From Enterocloster bolteae (lineage in GTDB: Bacteria; Bacillota; Clostridia; Lachnospirales; Lachnospiraceae): DNA of 64,000 nucleotides. The notes below the pieces were generated by a model that saw only the letters and a list, made by a program, of their open reading frames with translations, made no database searches and was not told where the DNA came from. The stretch's first letter is position 1; the number at the start of each line of letters is the position of its first letter. Positions 35,717-44,953 of this stretch are shown here, piece after piece. The DNA is taken from contig JAETNT010000011.1 of assembly GCA_021772025.1 (NCBI GenBank), forward strand, positions 1 through 64,000. Reading direction: 5' to 3'. The translations under genes were made by a program, and so were the position numbers.

Positions 35717-36748
35717 ATGAGAAAAAAGAATGTTACATTTCAGGATATTGCAGATTACACTAATTTTTCCAAGACCACCATATCCCGGTATTTTAACAAT
35801 CCCGACTCTCTGACTCTGGAAAACCAGGAAATTATCGCCAAGGCGTTAAAGGAATTAAATTACAAGGAAAATAAGGTGGCAAAAATTTTAGCCAGCGGAA
35901 GGACAGAGTTTGTGGGAGTGATTGTACCCAACCTGTATCTTCATTATCATGGGGCTATGCTGTCTCAGCTTATCTCTACTTACGAGGATTACGGCTACAA
36001 GTTTATTGTATTTTCCGGAAGCGACAACGGAGAAAGCGAAAGGCGCTATATTCAGGAGCTTTTGGCCTATCAAATTGAGGGATTAATTGTGTTAAGCCAT
36101 ACCATTCCCTCCAAAGAGCTGGCTTCCTATAATATTCCGGTAGTAACCATTGAGCGGGAGGATCGGTATACCAGCAGCGTCAATTCTGACAACCTGATGG
36201 GCGGCACCCAGGCTGCCAGCCTGCTGTACAAAAACCACTGTGATATTCTGATCCATGCCAATTCCCACCTGTCCCCGGACATTCCGGCTTACGGCCGGAT
36301 TCAGGGATTTCTCTCTATCTGTGAAGAGTTTTCGATTCCCCATGAGCTGTACCTGCAGCATTGGGGAAGCAGTTACGAGGAAAGCCGGGATCTGATCCGC
36401 CAATTTTTAGAAACTATTGGGCAAAAGTATCCGGGCAAAAGAAAGGGGATCTTTATGCCCAATGATACCTTTGCCAATATTTTGTTAAACCTGCTGTTTC
36501 AAAAGTTCGGAAGGCTGCCCGATGACTATCGCATTATCGGCTATGACAACTCCCCTATCTCCAGCGAAGCGGTTCTCCCCACCAGCACCGTCAGCCAGCA
36601 GATCGATAAAATCGCCACATCCGCTATGGAACTTTTAGTGGAACAGATGAACGAGAGAAAGAAGCGGAGGCCGGTGATTTCCCCGGAACCGGTTCACAAA
36701 GTTATCACTCCCATGCTGATTTCCAGGGAGACTACAAAAGTTCTTTAG
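35717..36748 (+). CDS. LacI-family regulator of the GH32/CUT1 operon
   Basis: A 343-aa repressor. Helix-turn-helix at residues 6-26 (VTFQDIADYTNFSKTTISRYF), hinge, and a sugar-binding domain with G-Y-D-N-S-P-I-S and T-S-T-V-S-Q-Q near the end. The ATG at 35717 follows AAGGGAG; a longer in-frame extension to 35579 has no RBS and covers the likely 5' leader. It is divergent from the GH32 operon with palindromic operators between, so local control is likely. Its end overlaps the convergent alkyl sulfatase gene by 17 nt. Confidence 0.92.
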   Translation: MRKKNVTFQDIADYTNFSKTTISRYFNNPDSLTLENQEIIAKALKELNYKENKVAKILASGRTEFVGVIVPNLYLHYHGAMLSQLISTYEDYGYKFIVFSGSDNGESERRYIQELLAYQIEGLIVLSHTIPSKELASYNIPVVTIEREDRYTSSVNSDNLMGGTQAASLLYKNHCDILIHANSHLSPDIPAYGRIQGFLSICEEFSIPHELYLQHWGSSYEESRDLIRQFLETIGQKYPGKRKGIFMPNDTFANILLNLLFQKFGRLPDDYRIIGYDNSPISSEAVLPTSTVSQQIDKIATSAMELLVEQMNERKKRRPVISPEPVHKVITPMLISRETTKVL

Positions 36749-38000
36749 CAGCCGCAATATAGTAGTGGCGGCCATTGGCGCTGGTAGTCTGCTCTCCCAG
36801 CTTCAGCAGTCCCTCTGCCTTTATTTTTCTGGCTTTCTCCCCGGATTTTCCTGCCTGAATCAGCAGGTCTGCAAGCTGTACCGCCATCTGGTATTCTCCC
36901 GAGGCCAATTTTTTTTCTGCCTCCTTCTGCATCTTTTCTTCTCCGGAAAGCTTAACTAGCTCTGCGGCAAACACAGGATCCGGAAGGGGGCTTAAGTTGG
37001 CGGCATTGCCGTCAAACCAGCCTAAATAGCCGTGGTAAATGGATCGCACCGACCAGTCTACGGTGCCGTAAAATTCTCCCAGATAGGGGAGGTTTTGATA
37101 TTGCCGGGGAAGGGTTACTGCTTCCACAGTCTCACTCTCCGTCATACCCCGGTTCATGCAGTCCAGAGTCTGCAGCAGGATAAATTCAATAGCTCCGGAA
37201 AAGTTTCCAAGTACTTCCTGAATCTTTTCTTTTCCCAATACCGGCATCGTATGCCCTGGCAGAAGCGCTTTAGACGGATAGGACATAATCTCTTTTAAGC
37301 TGTCCACCCAGGCCCCGATATCCCGATATTGGCTTCCCCGGATGGCGTAAAGATTAGGCCAGCAGCCATAGTAATTATCCCCGCAGCAGATTACCTCATC
37401 GTCAGGCAGCCAGATGTAGATCTGATCATCGGTCTCCCCTACCGCGGAAACCAGTTCCATTTTGACCCCGTCAATAACCCGCTCCACTCTGTCCTCTTCA
37501 GTATACAAGGTAGTGGGAACCAGGAAATCGTACTTTCCGTCCCCTACTGCATGGCCTTCCCGGATTCCGATTCCCTGGGTAATGCATTCTTCCTCCGTAA
37601 GCCTATAGCCAAACTGCCTTACCGTTCTCTTCATCAGAATGTCGTTGATTTTCTGAGTATGTTTCAAAACCGGGCGTCTGGGAGCAAAAGCAATCACTTC
37701 TTCCACTGTATCCCTGAAAGCTCCGGAGCCGCCTCTGTGATCCGGATGTCCATGGGTATAAAGAATAGTCTTTACCGGTTTCTGAAAGGTTTCTTTAAGC
37801 TCTGCTAAAAGCCGCCTTGCCCTCTCGTCAGAATCTAAGGCATCCACCAAAATCAAAGAATTTTCTCCCTCTATCACCGTACAATTGCTGTGTCCATAGC
37901 CCACATATGTGGTAATCCGATGATTAATTTTTACCGCCTGCTTGGTATAGGATACGGCTGCGTGGTCTTTTAACATCTGTGCTGCGCTCTCTGTAAACAT
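36732..38000 (-). CDS. SdsA-like alkyl sulfatase (metallo-beta-lactamase fold)
   Basis: A 422-aa protein. The metal site T-H83-G-H85-P-D87-H88 is the metallo-beta-lactamase motif, and G-H-T-M-P-V-L-G supplies a further ligand. Near residue 310 is Y-L-G-W-F-D-G-N-A-A-N-L-S, the start of the alkyl-sulfatase dimerisation domain, which separates it from other members of the fold. No signal peptide and no obvious SCP2 domain at the C-terminus, making it shorter than classical SdsA (about 650 aa). Probably hydrolyses an alkyl sulfate or a related ester in the cytoplasm. RBS AGGAGGG; start ATG 38000. Confidence 0.82.
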   Translation of the reverse strand: MFTESAAQMLKDHAAVSYTKQAVKINHRITTYVGYGHSNCTVIEGENSLILVDALDSDERARRLLAELKETFQKPVKTILYTHGHPDHRGGSGAFRDTVEEVIAFAPRRPVLKHTQKINDILMKRTVRQFGYRLTEEECITQGIGIREGHAVGDGKYDFLVPTTLYTEEDRVERVIDGVKMELVSAVGETDDQIYIWLPDDEVICCGDNYYGCWPNLYAIRGSQYRDIGAWVDSLKEIMSYPSKALLPGHTMPVLGKEKIQEVLGNFSGAIEFILLQTLDCMNRGMTESETVEAVTLPRQYQNLPYLGEFYGTVDWSVRSIYHGYLGWFDGNAANLSPLPDPVFAAELVKLSGEEKMQKEAEKKLASGEYQMAVQLADLLIQAGKSGEKARKIKAEGLLKLGEQTTSANGRHYYIAAAKELL

Positions 38001-38078
38001 TCGTTTTCCCTCCTGTACTTTTCTGTTTCCATTGTAACGAATAAATCGGGTTTTGAAAAGCAGGCACAAAAAAGTAAC

Positions 38079-38957
38079 TTAGCGGCAAAGCTTTTGATAG
38101 GAAAAATCTAAAATGCGCTCCTTACGTTCTTTCAGCATGGTTTTATAAAAAGTCTTTTGCAAATCAGAAATGAAAGGCGTTTCTTCGACAATTTGATTGA
38201 TCTTTATCATATCAATCCGGGGCAGAATACGCTGTAACGCTTTATTGCAGTCCTTGTTTTCCAAAGAAGATATAAAATCAAAGTATCGTATCTTCTGGCC
38301 ATTGATCTTAATACCTGACAGAGGAATTTCGAATATACGCAAATCTCTTTCAGACTGATCTTCCAAAGTTTTTCTCATAATCTCTTCACCCGCTTGGGGA
38401 AACAGGCAGCTTCCGCAATCATATACAGGGGCAAGGGTAATTTCATCCGTGTCATTATTATAAAGAAACCCCCAGTTTCCATTATGCCTGTCCCAGTTCC
38501 CAATGAGAGCATCTACAATAAACATATCCCAAAACCATCTTGTAAGAACTTGAGGTTCTATGGCTGTCTGCTCTTCCAAGGTTATAAGAATATCGCTTAA
38601 TTCTGTACCGTATCCATTGTGAATAGAATCAATCATTGTATTTTTCAGGGAAGCAAAGTCCTGAAGGGCAAGTCCGGATGCTGTGAAATCTTTGCAGGCA
38701 ACAACAATCTTTTGCCGTCCGTTTCTGGCATAGGTTCCAAGCAATGTTTTCTGTACCGGAATTCCAATGCTTTCAAAAATATGACATCCTATATATTCTG
38801 ATACGCAGCCGTTGGTATAGCTTATTTCCTTATTTTTTGAAGGAACTGCGGGGAATTTAAGCATATACTGTTCCCCATTATAAATAACCGAAATTTTGCT
38901 TCCGTTTGCTCCGGCATAGGTTTTATTCCGCACAGGCAAACCCGTAAAATCAATCAC
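38079..38957 (-). CDS. HipA/CtkA-like serine/threonine kinase
   Basis: A 292-aa protein with the HipA-type kinase core: nucleotide-contact Lys34 in Y-M-L-K-F-P, catalytic N154-W-D156-R-H158 with N161 (G-N-W-D-R-H-N-G-N-W) and the metal-binding D180-C-G. It is about 150 residues shorter than E. coli HipA and lacks the N-terminal subdomain of that toxin, which resembles CtkA of Helicobacter. It begins 3 nt after the end of a small upstream gene, so the two are translated together. Toxin, effector or house-keeping kinase roles cannot be separated from the sequence. Confidence 0.82.
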   Translation of the reverse strand: MIDFTGLPVRNKTYAGANGSKISVIYNGEQYMLKFPAVPSKNKEISYTNGCVSEYIGCHIFESIGIPVQKTLLGTYARNGRQKIVVACKDFTASGLALQDFASLKNTMIDSIHNGYGTELSDILITLEEQTAIEPQVLTRWFWDMFIVDALIGNWDRHNGNWGFLYNNDTDEITLAPVYDCGSCLFPQAGEEIMRKTLEDQSERDLRIFEIPLSGIKINGQKIRYFDFISSLENKDCNKALQRILPRIDMIKINQIVEETPFISDLQKTFYKTMLKERKERILDFSYQKLCR

Positions 38958-38960
38958 CGG

Positions 38961-39230
38961 CTAATCCTCCTGTTCCATTCTTAGATATTTTTTTCTCAAA
39001 TGCCACGCTTGCCGGGACGAGATTTCCTGTCCCGACTCTGCGGCGTTAATGTCTGCGTTCAATTCACACCAGGCAATATCCCAGTGGTAATCCTTTTTTC
39101 CGCTGTCCTCTATCTCCCAGGAAGCAGCCATGTTTTTTATTGATAATTGCAAATAGGGGGGAAGGCCGCATTCCAGATATTTTTCATCTGCAGGCCGCCC
39201 GGTTTCACTGTCATAAGTTTGGAAATCCAT
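38961..39230 (-). CDS. Small protein paired with the HipA/CtkA-like kinase
   Basis: An 89-aa acidic/aromatic cytoplasmic protein with L-P-P-Y-L-Q-L-S-I-K-N-M near residue 25 and two conserved-looking Trp regions (A-A-S-W-E and H-W-D-I-A-W-C). No helix-turn-helix was recognised, so it is not a HipB homologue. The ATG at 39230 has a better spaced RBS (GGAAGG) than the one three codons earlier. Three nucleotides separate it from the kinase gene; a partner, inhibitor or substrate role is inferred from position only. Confidence 0.7.
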   Translation of the reverse strand: MDFQTYDSETGRPADEKYLECGLPPYLQLSIKNMAASWEIEDSGKKDYHWDIAWCELNADINAAESGQEISSRQAWHLRKKYLRMEQED

Positions 39231-39386
39231 CTTCACCATCCCTTCCTCATATTGGATTGTACAGTTGAAAAGCTGGTTTTATTACATAATGAATTTTAGA
39301 CCATGTGTCCGGCATGGATATATAATAAATTATATCATAAGCCATGGCGTAATACTACCCGCTGCTTAAAATCATCAGCCCCAACA

Positions 39387-39438
39387 GTAAGAAACGCCGC
39401 AAAATCACCCATTTCCATGATTTTGCAGCGCTTCTTAC
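39387..39438. terminator. Long hairpin after the GH32-like gene
   Basis: 21-nt arms (39387-39407 and 39418-39438) pair with two G-T mismatches around a 10-nt loop, 6 nt past the stop of the minus-strand GH32-like gene. The minus-strand side is followed only by CTGTTGG, so the T-tract lies mostly inside the stem (TTTCTTAC). Between here and 39230 nothing else was seen. Confidence 0.6.
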
Positions 39439-39444
39439 CCTTTT

Positions 39445-40917
39445 CTATTTGGTTATCTTCAAGTCAAAGAACCCGGCGCAGCCGTCCTGCGCCATCAGTC
39501 CGATCTGATAGTCTGTCTCGCCGTAATAGCGGTAGGTAAAGGCAATCTTTTCACCTGCGAAAATCTCAATCATATCTTTATCCACCGCTACCTTTAAATC
39601 GATAATGTCTCCGTCCTTAAACGGGAAAGGCTTCTCACATACCCGAATACCATCCGGACCGGCATCCTTGGGGATTCCGATATTGGTGCAGGAAGCCTCC
39701 CAGAAAGGATCCACTCCCATAGGAAGATTTAATAATTCCGCCCTCTGCATACCCTTGTCAAATGCCAGGACAATACACTGGGCAGCATCCTTGTCAGACT
39801 TTAAAAGTAATCCGAAATGATCCGCCATATTCTCCGGCTTTACTTTACAGGAAAACAGAAAACTTTCCTCTTTTACCTCCAAAAAGCCATAAGATAATGT
39901 GCTTACGGAATCCAAATATACGCTTTTTTCTCCATATCTTCTGTACCCGCCCAGCATATGCTTGTAGGACCACTCTACCGGCCGGTTCCAGGCTTCTATG
40001 TACTCCTTAGGCATCTTCACATCCAATTCCCCTTCCGGGTTTTGGCAGACCTCGTGAGGAATGCAGAATTGGCCGCCCCAATACCACTGGCCAAAATTGC
40101 TTCCGTCAGCTCTGTCGTGAGCCCAGGCAAAGTAAAATCTTCTTCCCTCATCATTTTCCATAGACTTGGCGGCATAGAAACGGCGGCCGCCGATACCGTC
40201 CATCTTTGGGGTTCTCCAGGGCCCGAAGGGGGAATCGGAAACCCGGTAAATCGTGTTTACAAACTCAGAAAAACGAGAATAGGATAAGTACCATAGATTG
40301 CCCATTTTATACATTTCACAGCACTCCGGACAGTTGGTATGGTAGGGCCGGTAAATAGGGCCGTAGTATTCCCAATTTTCCAGATCCCCGGAGCGGTAAA
40401 GGACGATACAGCCTCTTCTGGCAGGCGGTCCTTCTTCCTTTCTGCCGGAAATTAAAATCCAATAGCACTTGTCATCCTCATTATAAAATACGTAAGGATC
40501 TCTCCAGTCCACCAGTTCATAACCTTCATAGGGCACAATAATCGGGTTTTTCGGATCCTTTTCAAAATGAATTCCGTCCTGGCTCACCGCATGACAAATG
40601 GTCTGCTGATAATGGATATTATAGTTGTAACCCGTGTAAAAAATATGGTATTTTCCCTGGCCGTAAATAGCTGCTCCTGTCCACACCCCGCAGGCGTCCG
40701 GTTCTTCACCCTCGCCCGGATAAAGAGCGGTATCCACTTCTTCCCAGTGAACCAAATCTCTGGAAATAGAGTGCTCCCAGGTAGTCCTGAGCCTTTCCGG
40801 GTAAACCGTGGTTCCCGGCGGGGGAGTCAGGGAAAAAATGTGATATAAATTGTCATGATAAAAGGGTATGGCATCGCCTGTAGAGTCTGCCCATTTCAGC
40901 TTTCTAAACACTTCCAT
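39445..40917 (-). CDS. GH32-like five-bladed beta-propeller protein with altered nucleophile motif
   Basis: A 490-aa protein with GH32 layout: beta-propeller with D-W-R139-D-P141 and an acid/base-type motif P-E198-C-C-E-M, then a C-terminal beta-sandwich (I-D-L-K-V-A-V-D-K-D-M-I-E-I-F-A-G). The usual N-terminal W-x-N-D-P-N-G is replaced by W9-A-D-S-T-G-D15, so the normal nucleophile position is Ser12, with Asp11 and Asp15 nearby. It may use a shifted Asp, or bind rather than cleave. No signal peptide. Last gene of an RbsABC-type operon; its ATG is one nucleotide after the permease stop. Confidence 0.78.
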   Translation of the reverse strand: MEVFRKLKWADSTGDAIPFYHDNLYHIFSLTPPPGTTVYPERLRTTWEHSISRDLVHWEEVDTALYPGEGEEPDACGVWTGAAIYGQGKYHIFYTGYNYNIHYQQTICHAVSQDGIHFEKDPKNPIIVPYEGYELVDWRDPYVFYNEDDKCYWILISGRKEEGPPARRGCIVLYRSGDLENWEYYGPIYRPYHTNCPECCEMYKMGNLWYLSYSRFSEFVNTIYRVSDSPFGPWRTPKMDGIGGRRFYAAKSMENDEGRRFYFAWAHDRADGSNFGQWYWGGQFCIPHEVCQNPEGELDVKMPKEYIEAWNRPVEWSYKHMLGGYRRYGEKSVYLDSVSTLSYGFLEVKEESFLFSCKVKPENMADHFGLLLKSDKDAAQCIVLAFDKGMQRAELLNLPMGVDPFWEASCTNIGIPKDAGPDGIRVCEKPFPFKDGDIIDLKVAVDKDMIEIFAGEKIAFTYRYYGETDYQIGLMAQDGCAGFFDLKITK

Positions 40918-40918
40918 T

Positions 40919-41908
40919 CTATGTCCTCTCCTTTGCACGTTTAATAAGGCGCTTCACTACACTGTCGCTGCCCTTCTGGGTGTCAATAATAACCGCCAAA
41001 AGAATAATCAGGCCCTTTACCACCAGCTGCCAGAAGGAGCTCAGACCGATTAAGTTGAGGCCGTTGCTGATAATGCCGATAACCAGAGCGCCGAAAATCG
41101 TTCCGGAAATCGCTCCTACACCGCCTGTCATGGACACTCCCCCCAGTACACAGGCTGCAATGGCATCCAGCTCATACCCCTCTCCGACGCCGGGCTGACC
41201 GGAATACATTCTGGCGGAAAGAACGATTCCCGCAAAGGCCGCCAGAAATCCGGAAATGGTAAATACGGCAATTTCCACCTTCTTAATCGGTACGCCGGAA
41301 AGCCTTGCGGACTCCCGGTTGCCTCCGATAGCAAAGATATAAGTACCGAATTTGGTCTTATTGAGAACCACCATAAATATCACAATAAGGATAATCATAT
41401 ACACCACCGGAAGAGGCAGAACTCCAAAAAGCTTTCCGGTTCCGATACCGGTATATACCTCGTTGGAAACTCGGATAGAACGGCCTCCTGAATAGATGTA
41501 AGCAATCCCCTTTGCAATGTTCATCATAGACATCGTCACAATAAACGCAGGCACTTTAAAAGTAGCAATAATCAAGCCATTTAAAAATCCGGCCAGAGTT
41601 CCCAAAAGCAGCCCTACCACTATAGCTGCTCCCATGGGCATCCCCTGGTTAACCATGAGTCCTGCGGTTAATGTGCCGCACATGGCAACGCAGGTACCTA
41701 CGGAAAGATCAATGCCTCCCAAAATAATCACCAGCGTCATACCTAGCGCCAGATACATATTGTTGGATACCTGCCGCAGCACGGACAAAAAATTATCGGC
41801 AGTTAAGAAGACCGGAGATGCAAAGCTTAAAATCACAGAAATAATGACCAGCACTGCAATGATCCCGGAATTTCCCTTAATCATTTTCACAAAACTGTTG
41901 TTTTTCAT
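40919..41908 (-). CDS. Sugar ABC permease (RbsC type)
   Basis: A 329-aa permease of the ribose/galactose/xylose family with eight to ten membrane segments and the conserved L-G-G-I-D-L-S-V-G-T (residues 60s) and G-G-V-S-M-T-G-G-V-G-A-I-S-G-T motifs. The start is the ATG at 41908 behind AGGAGGAAAT. It belongs to the operon binding protein-ATPase-permease-GH32-like. Confidence 0.94.
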   Translation of the reverse strand: MKNNSFVKMIKGNSGIIAVLVIISVILSFASPVFLTADNFLSVLRQVSNNMYLALGMTLVIILGGIDLSVGTCVAMCGTLTAGLMVNQGMPMGAAIVVGLLLGTLAGFLNGLIIATFKVPAFIVTMSMMNIAKGIAYIYSGGRSIRVSNEVYTGIGTGKLFGVLPLPVVYMIILIVIFMVVLNKTKFGTYIFAIGGNRESARLSGVPIKKVEIAVFTISGFLAAFAGIVLSARMYSGQPGVGEGYELDAIAACVLGGVSMTGGVGAISGTIFGALVIGIISNGLNLIGLSSFWQLVVKGLIILLAVIIDTQKGSDSVVKRLIKRAKERT

Positions 41909-41966
41909 ATTTCCTCCTAGTTTTTTGGACATACAGGATACCCGCAGGCATTTTCTCCTTTTTGTC

Positions 41967-43457
41967 CTACACTCCTGTAGCTAATTTCATAATCTTTTCC
42001 TGAGTCAGGCCCTGATAGCCAAGTTCCCCTGTCTTTACGCCTTCTTTTATCACGCACACATTGTCGCACATATTGATAATCTCCGGAAGCTCGGAGGAAA
42101 TCATCACAATAGCCATCCCCTGCTTTGCCAGATCATTGATAATCGCATAAATCTCCGCTTTTGCCCCTACATCTACCCCTCGGGTAGGCTCGTCTAAAAT
42201 CAGCAGCTTGGGCTTCGTTGCCAGAGCCTTTGCCAAAACTACTTTCTGCTGATTGCCGCCGGACATGCTTCCCACGGCTACATCCGGAGAAAGGGCCTTA
42301 ATATTTAAGCTCTTAATATATTCCTTGGTCACTGCATCCTTCTTTTTGTCAGAGAGCAGCAGGCCTGCAGCATAGTAGCGGAGGCTGGATAACGTGGTGT
42401 TGAACATAATGGAGTTAATCAGAGTAAGTCCGGTCTTTTTCCGATCCTCGGTTACCATGGCAATTCCGGCGTTAATCGCCTGAAGGCAGTTTCTAAACCT
42501 TACCTGCCTGCCGTTTAGAAAAACTTCCCCGGAATCAAAGCGGTCGGCACCGAAGACGCAGGTCATAATCTCGCTTCGTCCGGCTCCCACCAGTCCGGAA
42601 AAGCCCAGGATTTCTCCCCTTCTTACCTTGAAATTAATATCTTGAAATACGCCCTTTTTTGTAAGGTTTTTTACTTCCAGAACCACCTCTTCCTTCATGG
42701 TATCATAGTCTCTGGTATAGTAATTCTGCAGGCTTCTTCCCACCATCATGGCCACCAGCTGATTGGTATCCGTAGCTTTTGTATCCACGGTTCCCACATA
42801 AGAGCCGTCCCGGATAACCGTTATTCGATCCGTTATCCGGAACAGTTCCTCCATTCTGTGGGAAATATAAATAATGCTTACCTTCTGTTTTCTCAATTTT
42901 TCCATGGTTTCAAAAAGTTTCTCCACCTCTTCGTCAGACAGAGAGGAAGTGGGTTCATCCATAACCAGTATTTTTACCTGGAAGGAGCTGGCTTTCACAA
43001 TTTCCACCATTTGCTGCTGAGCAATGGTAAGGGAGGCAACCTTTAAGCCGGCGTCAAATTCCAGCCCCAATGCCTGAAGCATTTTTGTAGCTTGGCGGTA
43101 CATTTCTTTCCTGTCCTGAAAACCAAAACGGTCTAAAATCTCACGTCCTAAGAAGATATTTTCCGCAACCGTTAAATGGGGGACCAGAACAATTTCCTGA
43201 TGAATAATTCCGATTCCGTGGTCTCTTGCCACCTGGACGCTGTCCATCATCACATTCTTCCCCTGAATGGTAATAGAACCCTTATCCGGCTTGTAAATAC
43301 CTCCCAGCACCTTAATCAATGTGGATTTTCCCGCTCCGTTTTCTCCCAGCAAAGCATGAATTTCCCCTTCTCTAAGCTCAAAATGGATTCCGTTTAATGC
43401 GTGGACACCGCCGAAGCTTTTGGAAATATCCGTCATCTGCAATACAATATTTTCCAC
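41967..43457 (-). CDS. Sugar ABC ATPase with two ATPase domains (RbsA/MglA type)
   Basis: A 496-aa tandem ATPase. The first half has Walker A G-E-N-G-A-G-K-S and signature-like L-T-I-A-Q-Q-Q-M; the second half has G-L-V-G-A-G-R-S and the signature M-S-G-G-N-Q-Q-K-V with Walker B L-I-L-D-E-P-T-R-G-V-D-V-G. The most probable start is GTG at 43457, 8 nt after an AGGTGA; no well placed ATG lies upstream. It sits between the binding-protein and permease genes. Confidence 0.93.
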   Translation of the reverse strand: MENIVLQMTDISKSFGGVHALNGIHFELREGEIHALLGENGAGKSTLIKVLGGIYKPDKGSITIQGKNVMMDSVQVARDHGIGIIHQEIVLVPHLTVAENIFLGREILDRFGFQDRKEMYRQATKMLQALGLEFDAGLKVASLTIAQQQMVEIVKASSFQVKILVMDEPTSSLSDEEVEKLFETMEKLRKQKVSIIYISHRMEELFRITDRITVIRDGSYVGTVDTKATDTNQLVAMMVGRSLQNYYTRDYDTMKEEVVLEVKNLTKKGVFQDINFKVRRGEILGFSGLVGAGRSEIMTCVFGADRFDSGEVFLNGRQVRFRNCLQAINAGIAMVTEDRKKTGLTLINSIMFNTTLSSLRYYAAGLLLSDKKKDAVTKEYIKSLNIKALSPDVAVGSMSGGNQQKVVLAKALATKPKLLILDEPTRGVDVGAKAEIYAIINDLAKQGMAIVMISSELPEIINMCDNVCVIKEGVKTGELGYQGLTQEKIMKLATGV

Positions 43458-43561
43458 TCGATCACCTGCATTTCTGAAAATGGGGCTGCCGCTCCCAATG
43501 CGGCGCCCCATAGATTTTTTATATCGCCATTGTCCCGTAACCATTCAGACGGGTATCTTCT

Positions 43562-44599
43562 TTACTGCCAATCGTTAAGAGTCGCCTCTGCCTTCTCTTT
43601 GTCAACCAAGAAGGAAGGAAGAAGAATTTCCTTTTCGATTTCCTGACCTGCCAATAATTCTTCCGCCTTTACAAATGCGGTCTCGGCAATGCCGATAGGC
43701 ACCTGTGCTGCCACTGCAGTAAAGGATCCGTCTAAAATAGCAGCCTTTCCGTCAGGAGAAGCATCAATAGAGTATACGCCGATGCCGGTCTTGCCGGATG
43801 CCTTAATCGCTGCTGCCGCTCCCAGGGCAGACGGGTCGTTGATACAGAAAAATGCGTCTAATTCCGGGTTTGCCTGGATAATATCCTCGGCAATGGGCAT
43901 AGAAACGTCCAGAGCTGCCGCGCCGTCCTGCTGTGCTACAATCTCAAACTTATCCTTTGCATCCCCAAGCCCGTCTAAAAAGCCGGCTACACGGTTTACG
44001 CAGGACTCATTGGAGGGGAAATCCAGGATTGCAATCTTTCCGCCGTCCGGATAATCGGCAGCCATCTGCTGGCCAACCAAGGTTCCTGCGTTGTAGGCGT
44101 CAGTCGCAATAACCGTCTCTACCAAATCTAAATCCTCATCAATTACCGGGGTATCTACATTTAAAATAGGAATGTTTTTCTCACTGATCTGCTCTAACCC
44201 CTGACGGATTCCGGCGGAGTCAACCGGGATTACGAATACGGCGTCAAAGCCCTGGTTGGCAACGTCCGCCATCTGAGACAGCTGAGTGTTTAAGTCATAA
44301 TCCGGATCCAGGCATACATAATCATAGCCCTTCTCCTGGCACAGCTTCTTGAACGTGTCGTTCATCGCTGCCTGGAAGGTGTTGTTCTGCGTATTGGGAA
44401 GAAACGCAAAGCTATAAGAACCGCCTTCTGCCGAAGTTTCTGTCCCAGCATCTGCTTTTGTTTCAGCCGGTGCGGAGCTTTCTGCAGCCGTGGTAGCGGC
44501 AGCGGCAGTTGTCGTCGTTTCGGCTGCCGTGTTGCCGCACCCTGCCAGTGCAGATGCGGTTAAGGTCAGTGCCATCAATGCGGTAAGTGTTTTCTTCAT
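43562..44599 (-). CDS. Sugar-binding lipoprotein (RbsB type)
   Basis: A 345-aa binding protein with lipobox L-A-G-C, a long Ala/Thr/Glu linker, then the RbsB fold (F-L-P-N-T-Q-N-N-T-F-Q near 65, later V-I-P-V-D-S-A-G). The start is the ATG at 44599 after GGAGGA. Its ligand is probably a pentose or ketohexose; the same ligand class may be sensed by the second domain of the facing LacI fusion. Confidence 0.93.
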   Translation of the reverse strand: MKKTLTALMALTLTASALAGCGNTAAETTTTAAAATTAAESSAPAETKADAGTETSAEGGSYSFAFLPNTQNNTFQAAMNDTFKKLCQEKGYDYVCLDPDYDLNTQLSQMADVANQGFDAVFVIPVDSAGIRQGLEQISEKNIPILNVDTPVIDEDLDLVETVIATDAYNAGTLVGQQMAADYPDGGKIAILDFPSNESCVNRVAGFLDGLGDAKDKFEIVAQQDGAAALDVSMPIAEDIIQANPELDAFFCINDPSALGAAAAIKASGKTGIGVYSIDASPDGKAAILDGSFTAVAAQVPIGIAETAFVKAEELLAGQEIEKEILLPSFLVDKEKAEATLNDWQ

Positions 44600-44953
44600 A
44601 AAGTAAAATCCTCCTCTTTCCATAATTCGCTGCGTGTTAAGCCCTACAGCTCGCTTTGTTTACGTAAATAATATCATTTCAATCCTTGTCAGTCAACACT
44701 TTTTCTAGTTTTCTGCGTTTTATACAGGGTTTTTTTGTATGTTTTGTGCTACAATTACAAGTGTTTTGATTTATTTACGTAAATTTAATCATTTTTCAAC
44801 GGAATTCCTTCTCTCTTCATTTTACTTTTTAAATCGCCTTCTGTCATGGACAATTTTCTCCCATTCTTCCTAAAAAAATCCAAAATGAAAATTTGACTTT
44901 AATAAAAGAACTTGCTATATTATAATTAAATTTACGTAAATATGAGGTGTCTT
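44600..44953. promoter_or_regulatory. Divergent control region with three TTTACGTAAA operators
   Basis: Three identical palindromes TTTACGTAAA occur at 44659-44668, 44774-44783 and 44931-44940. The first abuts the -10 of the sugar operon promoter (minus strand TTGACT 44691-44696, 17-nt spacer, TATTAT 44668-44673). The third lies just past the -10 of the regulator promoter (TTGACT 44893-44898, 17-nt spacer, TATATT 44916-44921). The middle one could allow looping. The CG-centred form and the adjacent LacI-type gene make it the likely binder and autorepressor. Confidence 0.82.

Noticed and set aside
38079..39230. A classical HipBA toxin-antitoxin pair
   Set aside because: The small gene lacks a helix-turn-helix and the kinase lacks the N-terminal subdomain of HipA.
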